Part shown: piece by piece, positions 1 through 7,456 of the stretch | Numbering within the stretch: the first letter of the stretch is position 1 | How the letters are laid out: every line of letters starts with the position of its first letter | Assembly: GCA_017939945.1 (NCBI GenBank) | Contig: JAGAZS010000139.1 | Location: 1 to 33,636, forward strand | Direction: 5' to 3' | DNA length: 33,636 bases | DNA from: Schwartzia sp. (in: firmicutes) | GTDB lineage: Bacteria > Bacillota > Negativicutes > Selenomonadales > Selenomonadaceae | Translations under genes and position numbers: made by a program | Notes under the pieces: model-generated | What the model saw: the letters and a program-made list of their open reading frames with translations, nothing else | The model's database searches: none | Told to the model about the DNA's origin: nothing

Positions 1-735
1 GACGCCTTTTTCAACCTTTTCGCCTTTCGGCAGGCAATGAATCAGCTTCTCAAGATACCCCCGCTCCTCGATACGCTTCAGCGTCCACGAAAAATAAATA
101 TCATAGGCCCACATCAGACGAACCAGCTTCTTGTCGTCCTCGGTGCCGACCATCGTATAATCGCACTGCACGCCCTCGACAAACTTCTCAATGAAATTCG
201 GACTGACGCCGCTTCCGTCCTCAGACGGAAGGAAAGGTTCCAGTACATGATAAATGTCGAGTTTGTCGGCGTCCCGAAGCATCTTTGCGTAACCGAGATG
301 GCAGGCGTCGGGCGCCGAGCCGATTGCTTTTTTATTGTGCCGCTCGACAGCGAAACGAACAAGCGACTGCTCCCACGGCAACAGCCCGTCCAACAGCCGA
401 TACTCCTCCATCAGCTTCAGTCCCGCCGTCGCGTGATCCTCCGACAAATGATCCTTGAACGTCCGATAAACCGTGAACTGCCGGAAACGTCCCACGTCAT
501 GCAGAAGCCCCATGATTTCCGCCAACGCCACATCTTCTTCGTTCAACCCTAAGTGAATCGCCAATTCGCGAATGATTTTTTGCACGCGTCCCGTATGCGC
601 TTCCTTTAGCAGCATGGCATGCTGGATTTGTTCATCCTCGTTGTAATACGACTTCATATAGTCCCGCATCCAGTCCGCGTTTCGCGCAAGCACAGCCTGC
701 CGCGCCGCAAGACGGGAATTTTTATCCTCGCTCAA
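1..735 (-). CDS. HD-domain phosphohydrolase, 3' part cut by window edge
   Basis: The minus strand is open for 245 codons from a TTG at 735 to the left edge, so the C-terminus is missing. The protein reads as a metal-dependent HD hydrolase: HTGRV at about residues 47-51, the LLHDVGR core (His79-Asp80), an HLSEDH segment near 96-101 and a later MLRDADKLD stretch with another likely metal-binding Asp. Members of this superfamily cleave phosphoester or phosphoanhydride bonds; the substrate cannot be told from sequence. I chose TTG because an AGAGGG Shine-Dalgarno lies 9 nt upstream; the first in-frame ATG is 22 codons further in. It sits 20 nt past the T-run of the tRNA terminator, leaving little room for its own promoter. 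Confidence 0.85.
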   Translation of the reverse strand, partial: MSEDKNSRLAARQAVLARNADWMRDYMKSYYNEDEQIQHAMLLKEAHTGRVQKIIRELAIHLGLNEEDVALAEIMGLLHDVGRFRQFTVYRTFKDHLSEDHATAGLKLMEEYRLLDGLLPWEQSLVRFAVERHNKKAIGSAPDACHLGYAKMLRDADKLDIYHVLEPFLPSEDGSGVSPNFIEKFVEGVQCDYTMVGTEDDKKLVRLMWAYDIYFSWTLKRIEERGYLEKLIHCLPKGEKVEKGV

Positions 736-754
736 CCGCTCTCACCCTCTATGA

Positions 755-780
755 GAAAAAGCCGCCCACAATGAGGCGGC
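755..780 (-). terminator. Rho-independent terminator after tRNA-Glu
   Basis: On the minus strand GCCGCC, an 8-nt loop and GGCGGC are followed by five T, ten bases after the CCA end of tRNA-Glu. It ends the two-tRNA transcript and lies just before the HD-domain gene. Confidence 0.8.
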
Positions 781-790
781 TCTGATTTCC

Positions 791-865
791 TGGTGACGCG
801 TACGGGATTCGAACCCATGAAACCGCCGTGAAAGGGCGGTGTCTTAACCACTTGACCAACGCGCC
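791..865 (-). tRNA. tRNA-Glu (UUC)
   Basis: A full cloverleaf is readable on the minus strand. The 7-bp acceptor is GGCGCGT with ACGCGTC (one G-U), discriminator A, and CCA is encoded. The anticodon stem CCGCC/GGCGG carries loop CTTTCAC, giving anticodon TTC (Glu). The T arm has GGTTCGAATCC. One base separates it from the upstream tRNA-Asn, so the two are very likely processed from one transcript. Confidence 0.97.
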
Positions 866-866
866 A

Positions 867-942
867 TGGCTCCTTGAGCAGGACTCGAACCTGCGACCGA
901 TCGGTTAACAGCCGATTGCTCTACCGACTGAGCTATCAAGGA
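867..942 (-). tRNA. tRNA-Asn (GUU), copy 1
   Basis: A full cloverleaf with acceptor TCCTTGA/TCAAGGA, discriminator G and encoded CCA. The anticodon loop CTGTTAA gives GTT (Asn). An identical 76-nt copy lies at 21552-21627. First gene of the tRNA-Asn/tRNA-Glu transcript. Confidence 0.97.
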
Positions 943-974
943 ATCAAAGCGATGCTTGCTGCACCGCATGAAAT

Positions 975-1003
975 ATTATATGGTATCGCAGCCGAAAATG
1001 CAA
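975..1003 (-). promoter_or_regulatory. Sigma-A promoter for tRNA-Asn/tRNA-Glu
   Basis: TTGCAT, 17-bp spacer, perfect TATAAT, with the -10 box 33 bp upstream of the tRNA-Asn 5' end. The -35 box begins 9 bp past the stop codon of the SEC-C gene. Confidence 0.8.
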
Positions 1004-1011
1004 GAAAAACT

Positions 1012-2229
1012 TTACTCCTCGCCCATGTCCTTCCGCATGCAGCAATTCTTGTACTTCTTGCCGCTGCCGCAAGGGCAGGGATCGTTGCGGCCGACCTTCG
1101 CTTTTTTGCGGCGCGCCGCCTCGAAGGAAATGATTTCACCGCCTTCGGGGTCCAGCTTACCCGTGACGATTTCCGTCGGGGTGTGACCTTTGAGTTTCCA
1201 CATACGGAGCGACTGATGAAATCCGATCAGAAGCGGCGACAGCGCCTCCATATCCTTCTCGTTTTCCGGCTCGCCCAGTTTCTCGATATAGGCCAGGATA
1301 TCCTTCATCTCGCCGCCGTTCTGCAGAAGAATCGTAATCTGCCCGACGACCTCTGCCGCTCGCAGCACGTCCATTTTGTAAGCCGCCATGAAGAACTGCG
1401 CGAGTCCCTTGTATTCGTTTGTCGCCTCGATATAGTCTTCTTCGCCTGCATCGTAGACCTGCCCGTAGGACAGCTTCGCGAAGCCGACTCCGATTTTGTC
1501 CTGCGCCTCGAGGATCTTGCCCGGATCCATAACTGTGCAATAATACGCCACATGCTCAGAAGTACGGACGTTCCGCTGCCAGCACGAGCCGTTGAACATG
1601 ACCTTCATGAAATCGGAGAAGCTCAAATCCTCGGTACTGATCTCCAGATGCTGGCGCACTTTCGCAAAAAGGCGGTCGTAATCCATTACGCCGTAATAGA
1701 ACAGCAACCCCGCCGCAACGCGGAAAACGTCGTTATTCAACTCGACGGCCTTCCGGAACGCTTGGTTCTGGTCAAGCTGCCGGAATTCCTCCATGATCTC
1801 CTTAGGCATATACCAAGCGAGTTCGCCCTTGTACGCGCCGCATACCATAAGACCGAGGCTCTGGAAATAATCAAGACGCGACTCGTCCGCACGGAATTCC
1901 GAAGAAATCCCCTTCTTTGCATCCAAATGACGGAACGCCTGATACTGCTCGTCGAGAAGCGAGACAAACCATGTACGGGAAAATTCCACAATTGCCGGAA
2001 CGAGTTTTTCAATCAGTTCCGCTTTGTTCATGCTACTGGTTCCCGACAGGCCGACATTGTAGCGGATATCGTCGAGTTCCTGCCGCGTCATGGTTGCCAG
2101 CGCGTTTTTCAGCGTCCGACGCGTCGGAACCTCCCGCTTCATCAGCTGCTTTTTGCGCTTTTCCGCTTCCTCCTGCATCTGCTTTTGCAGTTCCTCCAAC
2201 CGCTGCTTCGCCGTTTTCTCAAGTTCCAT
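1012..2229 (-). CDS. SEC-C motif protein, function unknown
   Basis: 405 residues. The C-terminus has a textbook SEC-C zinc motif, NDPCPCGSGKKYKNCC, with Cys at 385, 387, 396 and 397, as at the SecA C-terminus and in many unrelated proteins. The N-terminus is a charged helical stretch rich in Glu, Lys and Gln (about 1-35), then a segment resembling a small helical SAP/Rho-N-like fold (about 40-75). The middle (about 80-350) is not recognised. No signal peptide or membrane segment, so probably cytoplasmic. ATG start with AGGAAGG upstream. A 459-codon plus-strand reading frame over the same DNA is a shadow. Confidence 0.85.
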   Translation of the reverse strand: MELEKTAKQRLEELQKQMQEEAEKRKKQLMKREVPTRRTLKNALATMTRQELDDIRYNVGLSGTSSMNKAELIEKLVPAIVEFSRTWFVSLLDEQYQAFRHLDAKKGISSEFRADESRLDYFQSLGLMVCGAYKGELAWYMPKEIMEEFRQLDQNQAFRKAVELNNDVFRVAAGLLFYYGVMDYDRLFAKVRQHLEISTEDLSFSDFMKVMFNGSCWQRNVRTSEHVAYYCTVMDPGKILEAQDKIGVGFAKLSYGQVYDAGEEDYIEATNEYKGLAQFFMAAYKMDVLRAAEVVGQITILLQNGGEMKDILAYIEKLGEPENEKDMEALSPLLIGFHQSLRMWKLKGHTPTEIVTGKLDPEGGEIISFEAARRKKAKVGRNDPCPCGSGKKYKNCCMRKDMGEE

Positions 2230-2275
2230 AAAGCATTTTCCTTCCTAAACTAGTTTTATTAAAGTTATGTCGAAC

Positions 2276-2343
2276 AACCTCATCCACCGCTATCGCGGTC
2301 TCCGAAACAGTCCACTGGACTGTTTCGCCCCAAAGGGAAAGGC
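2276..2343. repeat. Palindromic intergenic element
   Basis: Between the SEC-C gene and the amidase lies a compact structured stretch. It holds ACCGC/GCGGT (4-nt loop), then a perfect 12-bp inverted repeat CGAAACAGTCCA/TGGACTGTTTCG around one base (2303-2327), then CCCC-AAA-GGG. The layout resembles small dispersed palindromic repeats common in Negativicutes genomes. That family assignment is from memory, and there is only this copy in the window. It could also act as a 3'-end structure for the amidase transcript, although no T-run follows. Confidence 0.5.
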
Positions 2344-2377
2344 AATGTAGCTAAATATATGTAAGGCTATATACTAT

Positions 2378-3667
2378 TCACTCCCCGAAGAAATCAGAGA
2401 TTCCTTTTACGATGCCGATAGCGGCCTTTTGCACGCCCTTCTTTGAGGTCAGGAGTTTTTCCTCCTTCGGGTTCGAGACAAATGCCACCTCAATCAGCGT
2501 CGCAGGCATTTTCGTATGCCGGACGACGTAAAATTTGCACGTCCTGACGCCCCGGCTCGTAGTCTTGAGCTGTGAGACGAGATTCGACTGGATCGCGGTT
2601 GCCAGCCTTTTGCTCGCCGCCGAGCCTTTTACATAGTAATATCCGGTCGTCCCGGAAGCCTCGCGGCTCGTGAAGGAATCCATGTGGATCGAAACGAAAA
2701 TATCCGCTTTCGCCTTGTTCGCCACATCACAGCGCGCCTGCAGCTCGTCGACGTCCGTCGCCTGCCGGTGCTTCGGCGAAACCTCCGTGTCCGTTGTGCG
2801 CGTCATGATGACTTTCGCGCCCGCCTCCTTGAGCATCTTCTCGACTTCCTTCGCAATCTGGAGCGTGATGCTCTTTTCCGTGACGCCTGTCGGGCCGATA
2901 GCTCCGGAGTCTTCGCCGCCGTGCCCGGGATCGATTACGATTTTTTTGCCCTTGACGCCCGGAGAAAACTTGATTTCCTCCGAAAGCTCCTCCACATCGT
3001 CTTCCGGCTTTTTCTCCTCGCCCAGCTTCTCCTTGCTGCCGTCTTCCTTACCCGATTTATCCTCCTTGTCGTCCTTGCCTGTCGTTTCCGAAAGTTGCGG
3101 TTTTGGTTTTTCAGTTTCCGGTCCTTGCGTTTCCGGCTTTTTCGGCGTTTCCGTTGTGTCTGTCGGCGGCCCGTCGGGTTCCGAACCTATCCTGTCATCA
3201 GCGATTGTCCCTCCGTGGGAATCATCTTTCGCCCTGCCTACCTTTCCGAAATCCATCACGACCCGGTACGGGATTTCCCCGCCCTCGATGGAGAACACAT
3301 CGTACTGCCCCTTGCCCATCGTCGTCTCTACGACGACGCGGACCGTATTTTCATTAAACTGCGCAACACGCACCTTGCTCGCAAACCGGCTTTCAATTAT
3401 CGTCTCCCGCGCGACATTCGGGCTGAGCCACGCGCCGTGCAGGTCGACGACTACACGCGACGGATTGGCCAGCACCATCACCGAATAATCGACTTCCTTG
3501 TTCGCGTCCAACACGATCCGAAGCCGCTCCATCGAGCCGGCCATGCGCACCGCCGTAATCCCTGCGAGCTTTGCCGCCTTTTCGCTGAACGGCGTAGGCG
3601 CCGCCGCCGCGAAAGAAGGCGCCATCGTCCCAAGCAGGAACAGCAACAAAAATAGTATCCGAACCAT
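2378..3667 (-). CDS. N-acetylmuramoyl-L-alanine amidase (AMIN + amidase_3)
   Basis: Hydrolyses the amide bond between MurNAc and L-Ala in peptidoglycan, outside the cytoplasm. With ATG at 3667 (GGAGG five bases upstream) it is 429 residues; a longer in-frame reading from 3718 lacks such a site. Order: signal peptide (about 1-22, ending SFAAA), AMIN wall-targeting domain (about 30-140), a linker rich in Lys/Glu/Asp/Pro (about 142-238), and a zinc amidase domain (about 239-429). Zinc ligands and catalytic residues are visible: His249 in DPGHGG, Glu264 in TEKS, His328 in SIHMDS and Glu393 in IEVAF. Single gene with its own promoter. Role in cell separation or wall turnover is inferred. Confidence 0.93.
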   Translation of the reverse strand: MVRILFLLLFLLGTMAPSFAAAAPTPFSEKAAKLAGITAVRMAGSMERLRIVLDANKEVDYSVMVLANPSRVVVDLHGAWLSPNVARETIIESRFASKVRVAQFNENTVRVVVETTMGKGQYDVFSIEGGEIPYRVVMDFGKVGRAKDDSHGGTIADDRIGSEPDGPPTDTTETPKKPETQGPETEKPKPQLSETTGKDDKEDKSGKEDGSKEKLGEEKKPEDDVEELSEEIKFSPGVKGKKIVIDPGHGGEDSGAIGPTGVTEKSITLQIAKEVEKMLKEAGAKVIMTRTTDTEVSPKHRQATDVDELQARCDVANKAKADIFVSIHMDSFTSREASGTTGYYYVKGSAASKRLATAIQSNLVSQLKTTSRGVRTCKFYVVRHTKMPATLIEVAFVSNPKEEKLLTSKKGVQKAAIGIVKGISDFFGE

Positions 3668-3698
3668 CAAAACCTCCGAGACAAACAGAAACCAATAA

Positions 3699-3728
3699 AA
3701 TATACACAAAAAATCCAATGTTTCGCAA
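3699..3728 (-). promoter_or_regulatory. Promoter for the amidase gene
   Basis: TTGCGA, 18-bp spacer, TATATT on the minus strand, about 32 bp upstream of the amidase ATG. Confidence 0.55.
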
Positions 3729-3762
3729 TGATTTATTATTCTACATCAAATCTGCACAAAAG

Positions 3763-3795
3763 AAAAGCGCGGCATAACATTCTCCGCGCTTTTTC
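3763..3795 (-). terminator. Terminator after gltX
   Basis: Stem AAAAGCGCGG/CCGCGCTTTT with an 11-nt loop, about 45 bp past the gltX stop and flanked by T-rich sequence on the minus strand. It separates gltX from the amidase promoter. Confidence 0.75.
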
Positions 3796-3840
3796 GTTCT
3801 ATTATGTTTGTTGCCGACGAAACCTCCGCCCGCAAACCGT

Positions 3841-5286
3841 TTACCGGACCAGAGCAATCGCCTTGTCGATGCGTTTCAAGGATTCCTCCCGCCCCAGCAA
3901 ATACAAAAGCTCGGTGACACCGCCGGGCGTAACCTTCTGTCCGGAAAGCGCAATCCGAAGCGGCCACATGACCGTTCCGAGCTTGCAGCCGCTCGCGTCG
4001 ATATATCCGTGCAACGCGGCGTCGATTGATTCCGGCGTCCAGTCGGCAATACCGGATAGCGCATCCTTTGCCGCCGGCAAAATTTCCGTGGCAAGCTCCG
4101 GCGTCACTTTGTTTCTCTTATTCCGGAAAAATTCGACGTCGTACTCCGGCAGCACGCGGAAGAAGGCAATCATATCCGGTATCTCGCCCAGACGCGCGAC
4201 ACGCGTGCGAAGAATCGCGGCAAGATACGTCCATTTTTCCTTTACTTCGCCCGTCAGCTCGCCCGCAAAGGGCAGCGCAAGAGCCGCAAATTTCTCGTCG
4301 CTCATGGCTTTGCAATATTCGCCGTTGAACCAGTCGAGCTTCGCGTAATCGAAAACAGCGGGCGACTTGCTCAACCCTTCAAGGGAAAAAACCTTCGCCA
4401 TTTCCTCCATCGAGAAAATTTCCTGCTCCGATTTCGGGCTCCAGCCGAGAAGCGCAACGTAATTCGTGATTGCCTCCGGCAAATAGCCGGCCGCAACGAG
4501 CTCGGCAAAACTGGTCGCGCCGTGGCGCTTCGACAGTTTCGAGACGGAACCGTCCTCATTCTTCCCCATGACCGGCGCAAGATGCACAAAAACCGGCGGC
4601 TCCCATCCAAACGCCTGATAAAGCTGCACATGCTTCGGCGTCGAGGTGATGAATTCCGTGCCGCGAATCACATGGGAAATGCGCATCAAGTGGTCGTCGA
4701 TGACATTGGCGAAATTGTAAGTCGGCATCCCGTCGCGCTTCAGCAAGACCTGATCCTCAAGCTCGCTGTTCTCAATCGTGATATTTCCATGCACCACGTC
4801 GAAAAAAGTCGTCGTGCCGGTCAGCGGCATTTTCTGGCGGATGACGTAAGGATCGCCGTTCTTCAGATGTCGCTCGACTGCGTCCGGCGCGAGGTCACGG
4901 CAATGGCGCCCATAACCGCCGAATGCCTTTTCCTCGCCGTCCTTCGCATCCTCATGGGAACAAAAGCAACGATAAGCGAAGCCTTTTTCAATAAGCTCCT
5001 CCGCGTATTTTTTGTAAATATCCATGCGCTCGCTCTGGACATACGGACCGCAGTCGCCGCCGATGTCCGGTCCCTCGTCGGGGACGATATGTGCCGCTGC
5101 CAACGTGTCCTGAATGAACTTCACCGCGTCGGCGACATAGCGAGCACGATCCGTGTCCTCGATGCGGAGCAGGAAGTCTCCGGCCTTCGCCTTTGCGAAA
5201 AGATATGCGTAGAGCGCCGTGCGCAAATTCCCGATGTGCATATACCCCGTCGGGCTGGGAGCAAAGCGTGTGCGTACTTTATTCAA
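3841..5286 (-). CDS. gltX: Glutamate--tRNA ligase
   Basis: Charges tRNA-Glu in the cytoplasm. Class I synthetase signatures are clear: FAPSPTGYMHIGN near the N-terminus (HIGH-type motif, His17) and KLSKR at about 250-254 (KMSKS-type). A CFC ... HC segment at about 107-129 could be the zinc site some GluRS have. The frame opens at a TTG at 5301, but that codon is part of the GGAGGG Shine-Dalgarno. The TTG at 5286, seven bases after it, gives the expected MNKVRTRFAPS start and 481 residues. It has its own promoter 40-70 bp upstream and its own terminator. Whether it also mischarges tRNA-Gln cannot be judged here. Confidence 0.96.
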   Translation of the reverse strand: MNKVRTRFAPSPTGYMHIGNLRTALYAYLFAKAKAGDFLLRIEDTDRARYVADAVKFIQDTLAAAHIVPDEGPDIGGDCGPYVQSERMDIYKKYAEELIEKGFAYRCFCSHEDAKDGEEKAFGGYGRHCRDLAPDAVERHLKNGDPYVIRQKMPLTGTTTFFDVVHGNITIENSELEDQVLLKRDGMPTYNFANVIDDHLMRISHVIRGTEFITSTPKHVQLYQAFGWEPPVFVHLAPVMGKNEDGSVSKLSKRHGATSFAELVAAGYLPEAITNYVALLGWSPKSEQEIFSMEEMAKVFSLEGLSKSPAVFDYAKLDWFNGEYCKAMSDEKFAALALPFAGELTGEVKEKWTYLAAILRTRVARLGEIPDMIAFFRVLPEYDVEFFRNKRNKVTPELATEILPAAKDALSGIADWTPESIDAALHGYIDASGCKLGTVMWPLRIALSGQKVTPGGVTELLYLLGREESLKRIDKAIALVR

Positions 5287-5325
5287 GATAAAACCCTCCA
5301 AAATTGTAAAAAACTGAACGGCATT

Positions 5326-5354
5326 ATTTTACACCAACAGGCTTCGACGAACAA
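5326..5354 (-). promoter_or_regulatory. Promoter for gltX
   Basis: TTGTTC, 17-bp spacer, TAAAAT on the minus strand, in the 80-bp gap between rsmA and gltX. No terminator is visible in that gap, so readthrough from rsmA is also possible. Confidence 0.5.
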
Positions 5355-5366
5355 GAACAAATGAAA

Positions 5367-6212
5367 TCAATTCATCAGCTTGTTAGCGATAGCGGCAAAT
5401 TCCTCCAAGGATAGCGTCTCGCCCCTTCGCGTGGAGTCAATGCCTGCGCCGAGAAGCGCGTCCTCAATCTGTGCCTTTGAAAAGCCTAACGGTTTCAGCG
5501 CATTGGAAAGCGTTTTTCGTCTTTGCCCGAAGGAAGCTTTAACCACGCGGAAGAACAGCTTTTCATCTTGTACCGCAACGGCTGGCGTCTGTCTAACCGT
5601 GCAGGCAATGACCGCTGAATCTACTTCCGGCGCGGGAAAAAAGCATGAGGGGGGGACATCCAGAACGATTTCCGGTTCCGTGTGGTACTGCACCGCCACG
5701 GAGAGCGCGCCGTAATCTTTCCCGCCGGGGCGTGCCGTCATTCGCTCGGCGACCTCCTTCTGCACCATCGTGACGATATGCGTTATCGGAAGGCTTTGCT
5801 CCAAAAGCGAGAGCAGGATCGGCGTCGTAATATAATAGGGAAGATTTGCGGCGACCTTGAACGGCTGATCGCCCATCAACGCCGGAATATCCGTTTTCAG
5901 GATATCTCCCTGCACGACCTTCAAGTGCTCGTACCCCCGCAGGGTTTCCGCTAATACGGCGGGCAATTTTTTGTCAAGCTCCACCGCTGTTACTTCTGCG
6001 CCAGCCTCGAGGAGCCCCTGCGTCAATGTCCCGATGCCCGGCCCGATTTCCAACACCCTGTCGCCATTTTCTATTTCCGCCGCCTCGACAACGGCACGCA
6101 CGACGCCCGGGGAAATCAGGAAATTTTGCCCGAGCCGCCGGGAAGCGTGCAAATCAAACGCCCTCAATATATGCTTTGTCACGCCCTTGTCGGCAATCTG
6201 CGGCGTCAGCAT
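5367..6212 (-). CDS. rsmA: 16S rRNA dimethyladenosine transferase
   Basis: Dimethylates two adjacent adenines in the 3'-terminal helix of 16S rRNA, late in 30S assembly, using SAM. 281 residues, the usual length. Visible: RRLGQNFL near the N-terminus, SAM motif VLEIGPGIGTLT, the catalytic NLPYYITTP motif, and FFPAPEVDSAV in the C-terminal part. Its ATG overlaps the end of rnmV by 7 bp, so translation is probably coupled. The rnmV-rsmA pair is conserved in Firmicutes. Last gene of the degS-like operon. Confidence 0.97.
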   Translation of the reverse strand: MLTPQIADKGVTKHILRAFDLHASRRLGQNFLISPGVVRAVVEAAEIENGDRVLEIGPGIGTLTQGLLEAGAEVTAVELDKKLPAVLAETLRGYEHLKVVQGDILKTDIPALMGDQPFKVAANLPYYITTPILLSLLEQSLPITHIVTMVQKEVAERMTARPGGKDYGALSVAVQYHTEPEIVLDVPPSCFFPAPEVDSAVIACTVRQTPAVAVQDEKLFFRVVKASFGQRRKTLSNALKPLGFSKAQIEDALLGAGIDSTRRGETLSLEEFAAIANKLMN

Positions 6213-6757
6213 CCGTTTTCCTCCCTATCCAGTTCCGCAAGCGCAGCGAAATATTCCTCCCGCGTCACGCCGTAATGGTTGAGCCGTTTCAAAAACGTCT
6301 TGGCATTCGCACAGCCGACGCCAAGCTTCGCGCCGAGACGTGCGCGTCGTTCCGACGCCATTACGCCGCCCGAAAGCCCCGCCGAAATCAAATCTGCCGA
6401 ATTGAACCGCTCGACAGGGTGCCAATCCAGCGTCCGCACTTTTTCCAGCGCAGAGCGGATTGCCTCCGGCGAAGCCTGCTCCACGCCGATATCATCGTTT
6501 GCCGTGGCGTCTTCTTGCGGAACAAAAGCATGCTTTGCTTCCGGAAATTTTTTCGACAAAAAACGCCGAATGCGTTCACCCGCCGGATCTGGATCGGTCA
6601 AGATAATAATGCCGCGACGTTTGTAAGCGTCGCCGATATTCGCCAATGTCTTCGGCGAAAGTCTGAAGCCGTCTGTGATGATACAGTCCGCCTCCACCGC
6701 GCGCCCGACCGCCAGAACGTCCATTTTCCCCTCGACGACGAGAACTTCTTTAACCAT
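6206..6757 (-). CDS. rnmV: Ribonuclease M5 (5S rRNA maturase)
   Basis: Toprim nuclease that trims 5S rRNA precursors. 183 residues from ATG 6757, normal for the family; the frame stays open upstream but lacks homology there. Toprim features: Glu9 in VVEGKMD and the LTDPDPAG segment (Asp-x-Asp) at about residues 52-59. The C-terminal half ends in the family-like VTREEYFAALAEL. GGAGGAG precedes the ATG by about 10 nt. It overlaps the dTMP-kinase gene by 8 bp upstream and rsmA by 7 bp downstream, so it is translated as part of a coupled chain. Confidence 0.94.
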   Translation of the reverse strand: MVKEVLVVEGKMDVLAVGRAVEADCIITDGFRLSPKTLANIGDAYKRRGIIILTDPDPAGERIRRFLSKKFPEAKHAFVPQEDATANDDIGVEQASPEAIRSALEKVRTLDWHPVERFNSADLISAGLSGGVMASERRARLGAKLGVGCANAKTFLKRLNHYGVTREEYFAALAELDREENGC

Positions 6758-7448
6758 GAACGTCCGTCTCCTCCGCGCCGAGAACGGGAAGCGCCGCCCG
6801 ATAAACGTCGTCGGCAATATCCTCTGGTTTTCTGGGCGTCGCTCCCTTGCCGCAGGCGATACGCGTCCAGCCGAACAGCCTTGCCGCTTCCGCATAGGCT
6901 TCGTGGACGCGATGCAGATAATTTTTATCCTTTTCATGGATGTCTGCCGTACCTGCTTCTTTCGCCCTCGCCGCGAGCAGACGGTCACTGGCTTCCGGCG
7001 GCATATCGAGAAACACTACGAGATCGGGGCGCGGCAGGCCGAGTCGTATATACTCAAAATCCTCCAGCCACGAAAAATATTCGCGCCGAGCTTTCTCATT
7101 ATCAAGCTTGACCGCCTGATGAGCGAGATTTGAGGTCGTATATCGATCCGAGAGAATCACGCCGCCCCTTCGATACGCCTCGCCCCATTTCCTATGAAAC
7201 GATGCGTAGCGGTCCACCGCAAAAAAAGCCGACGCCGCATAAGCGTCCACGTCCGCCGCCTGCGCCCCGAAATCGCCCCGCAAATACATCTTGACCAACG
7301 CTGAGGAATCCGATTCGTAATCCGGAAACGAGACACGCGTCACATTGCGCCCTTCCGATAAAAGCCTCTCGTAAAGAAGACGAGTCTGCGTTTCCTTGCC
7401 CGAGGCGTCTCCCGCCTCCAGAATTATCAGTTTTCCCTTCTTTTCCAT
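6750..7448 (-). CDS. Thymidylate kinase-like nucleoside monophosphate kinase
   Basis: Probably phosphorylates dTMP to dTDP. P-loop GDASGKET at residues 13-20, SDRYTTSNLAHQ matching the DRY motif of dTMP kinases, and a later DLVVFLDMPPE strand. The usual PGGT element is replaced by FPDYESDSSALVKMYL, the pattern of a divergent clostridial/Negativicutes branch, so the exact substrate is less certain than the fold. 232 residues from ATG 7448, chosen for AGGGGGA seven bases upstream over an in-frame start at 7472. It begins 8 bp after the decarboxylase stop and overlaps rnmV. Confidence 0.85.
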   Translation of the reverse strand: MEKKGKLIILEAGDASGKETQTRLLYERLLSEGRNVTRVSFPDYESDSSALVKMYLRGDFGAQAADVDAYAASAFFAVDRYASFHRKWGEAYRRGGVILSDRYTTSNLAHQAVKLDNEKARREYFSWLEDFEYIRLGLPRPDLVVFLDMPPEASDRLLAARAKEAGTADIHEKDKNYLHRVHEAYAEAARLFGWTRIACGKGATPRKPEDIADDVYRAALPVLGAEETDVHG

Positions 7449-7456
7449 GCTTCCCC

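Noticed and set aside
874..2253. 459-codon open frame on the plus strand
   Set aside because: It mirrors the SEC-C gene, starts inside tRNA-Asn, and has no recognisable domain; the minus-strand protein has a clear zinc motif and ribosome-binding site.
2684..3655. 323-codon plus-strand frame
   Set aside because: Antisense shadow of the amidase; Arg/Leu-rich composition is typical of reversed GC-rich codons.
6758..6988. Longer start for ribonuclease M5
   Set aside because: The added residues are out-of-frame translation of the dTMP-kinase gene; ATG 6757 gives the normal Toprim start.
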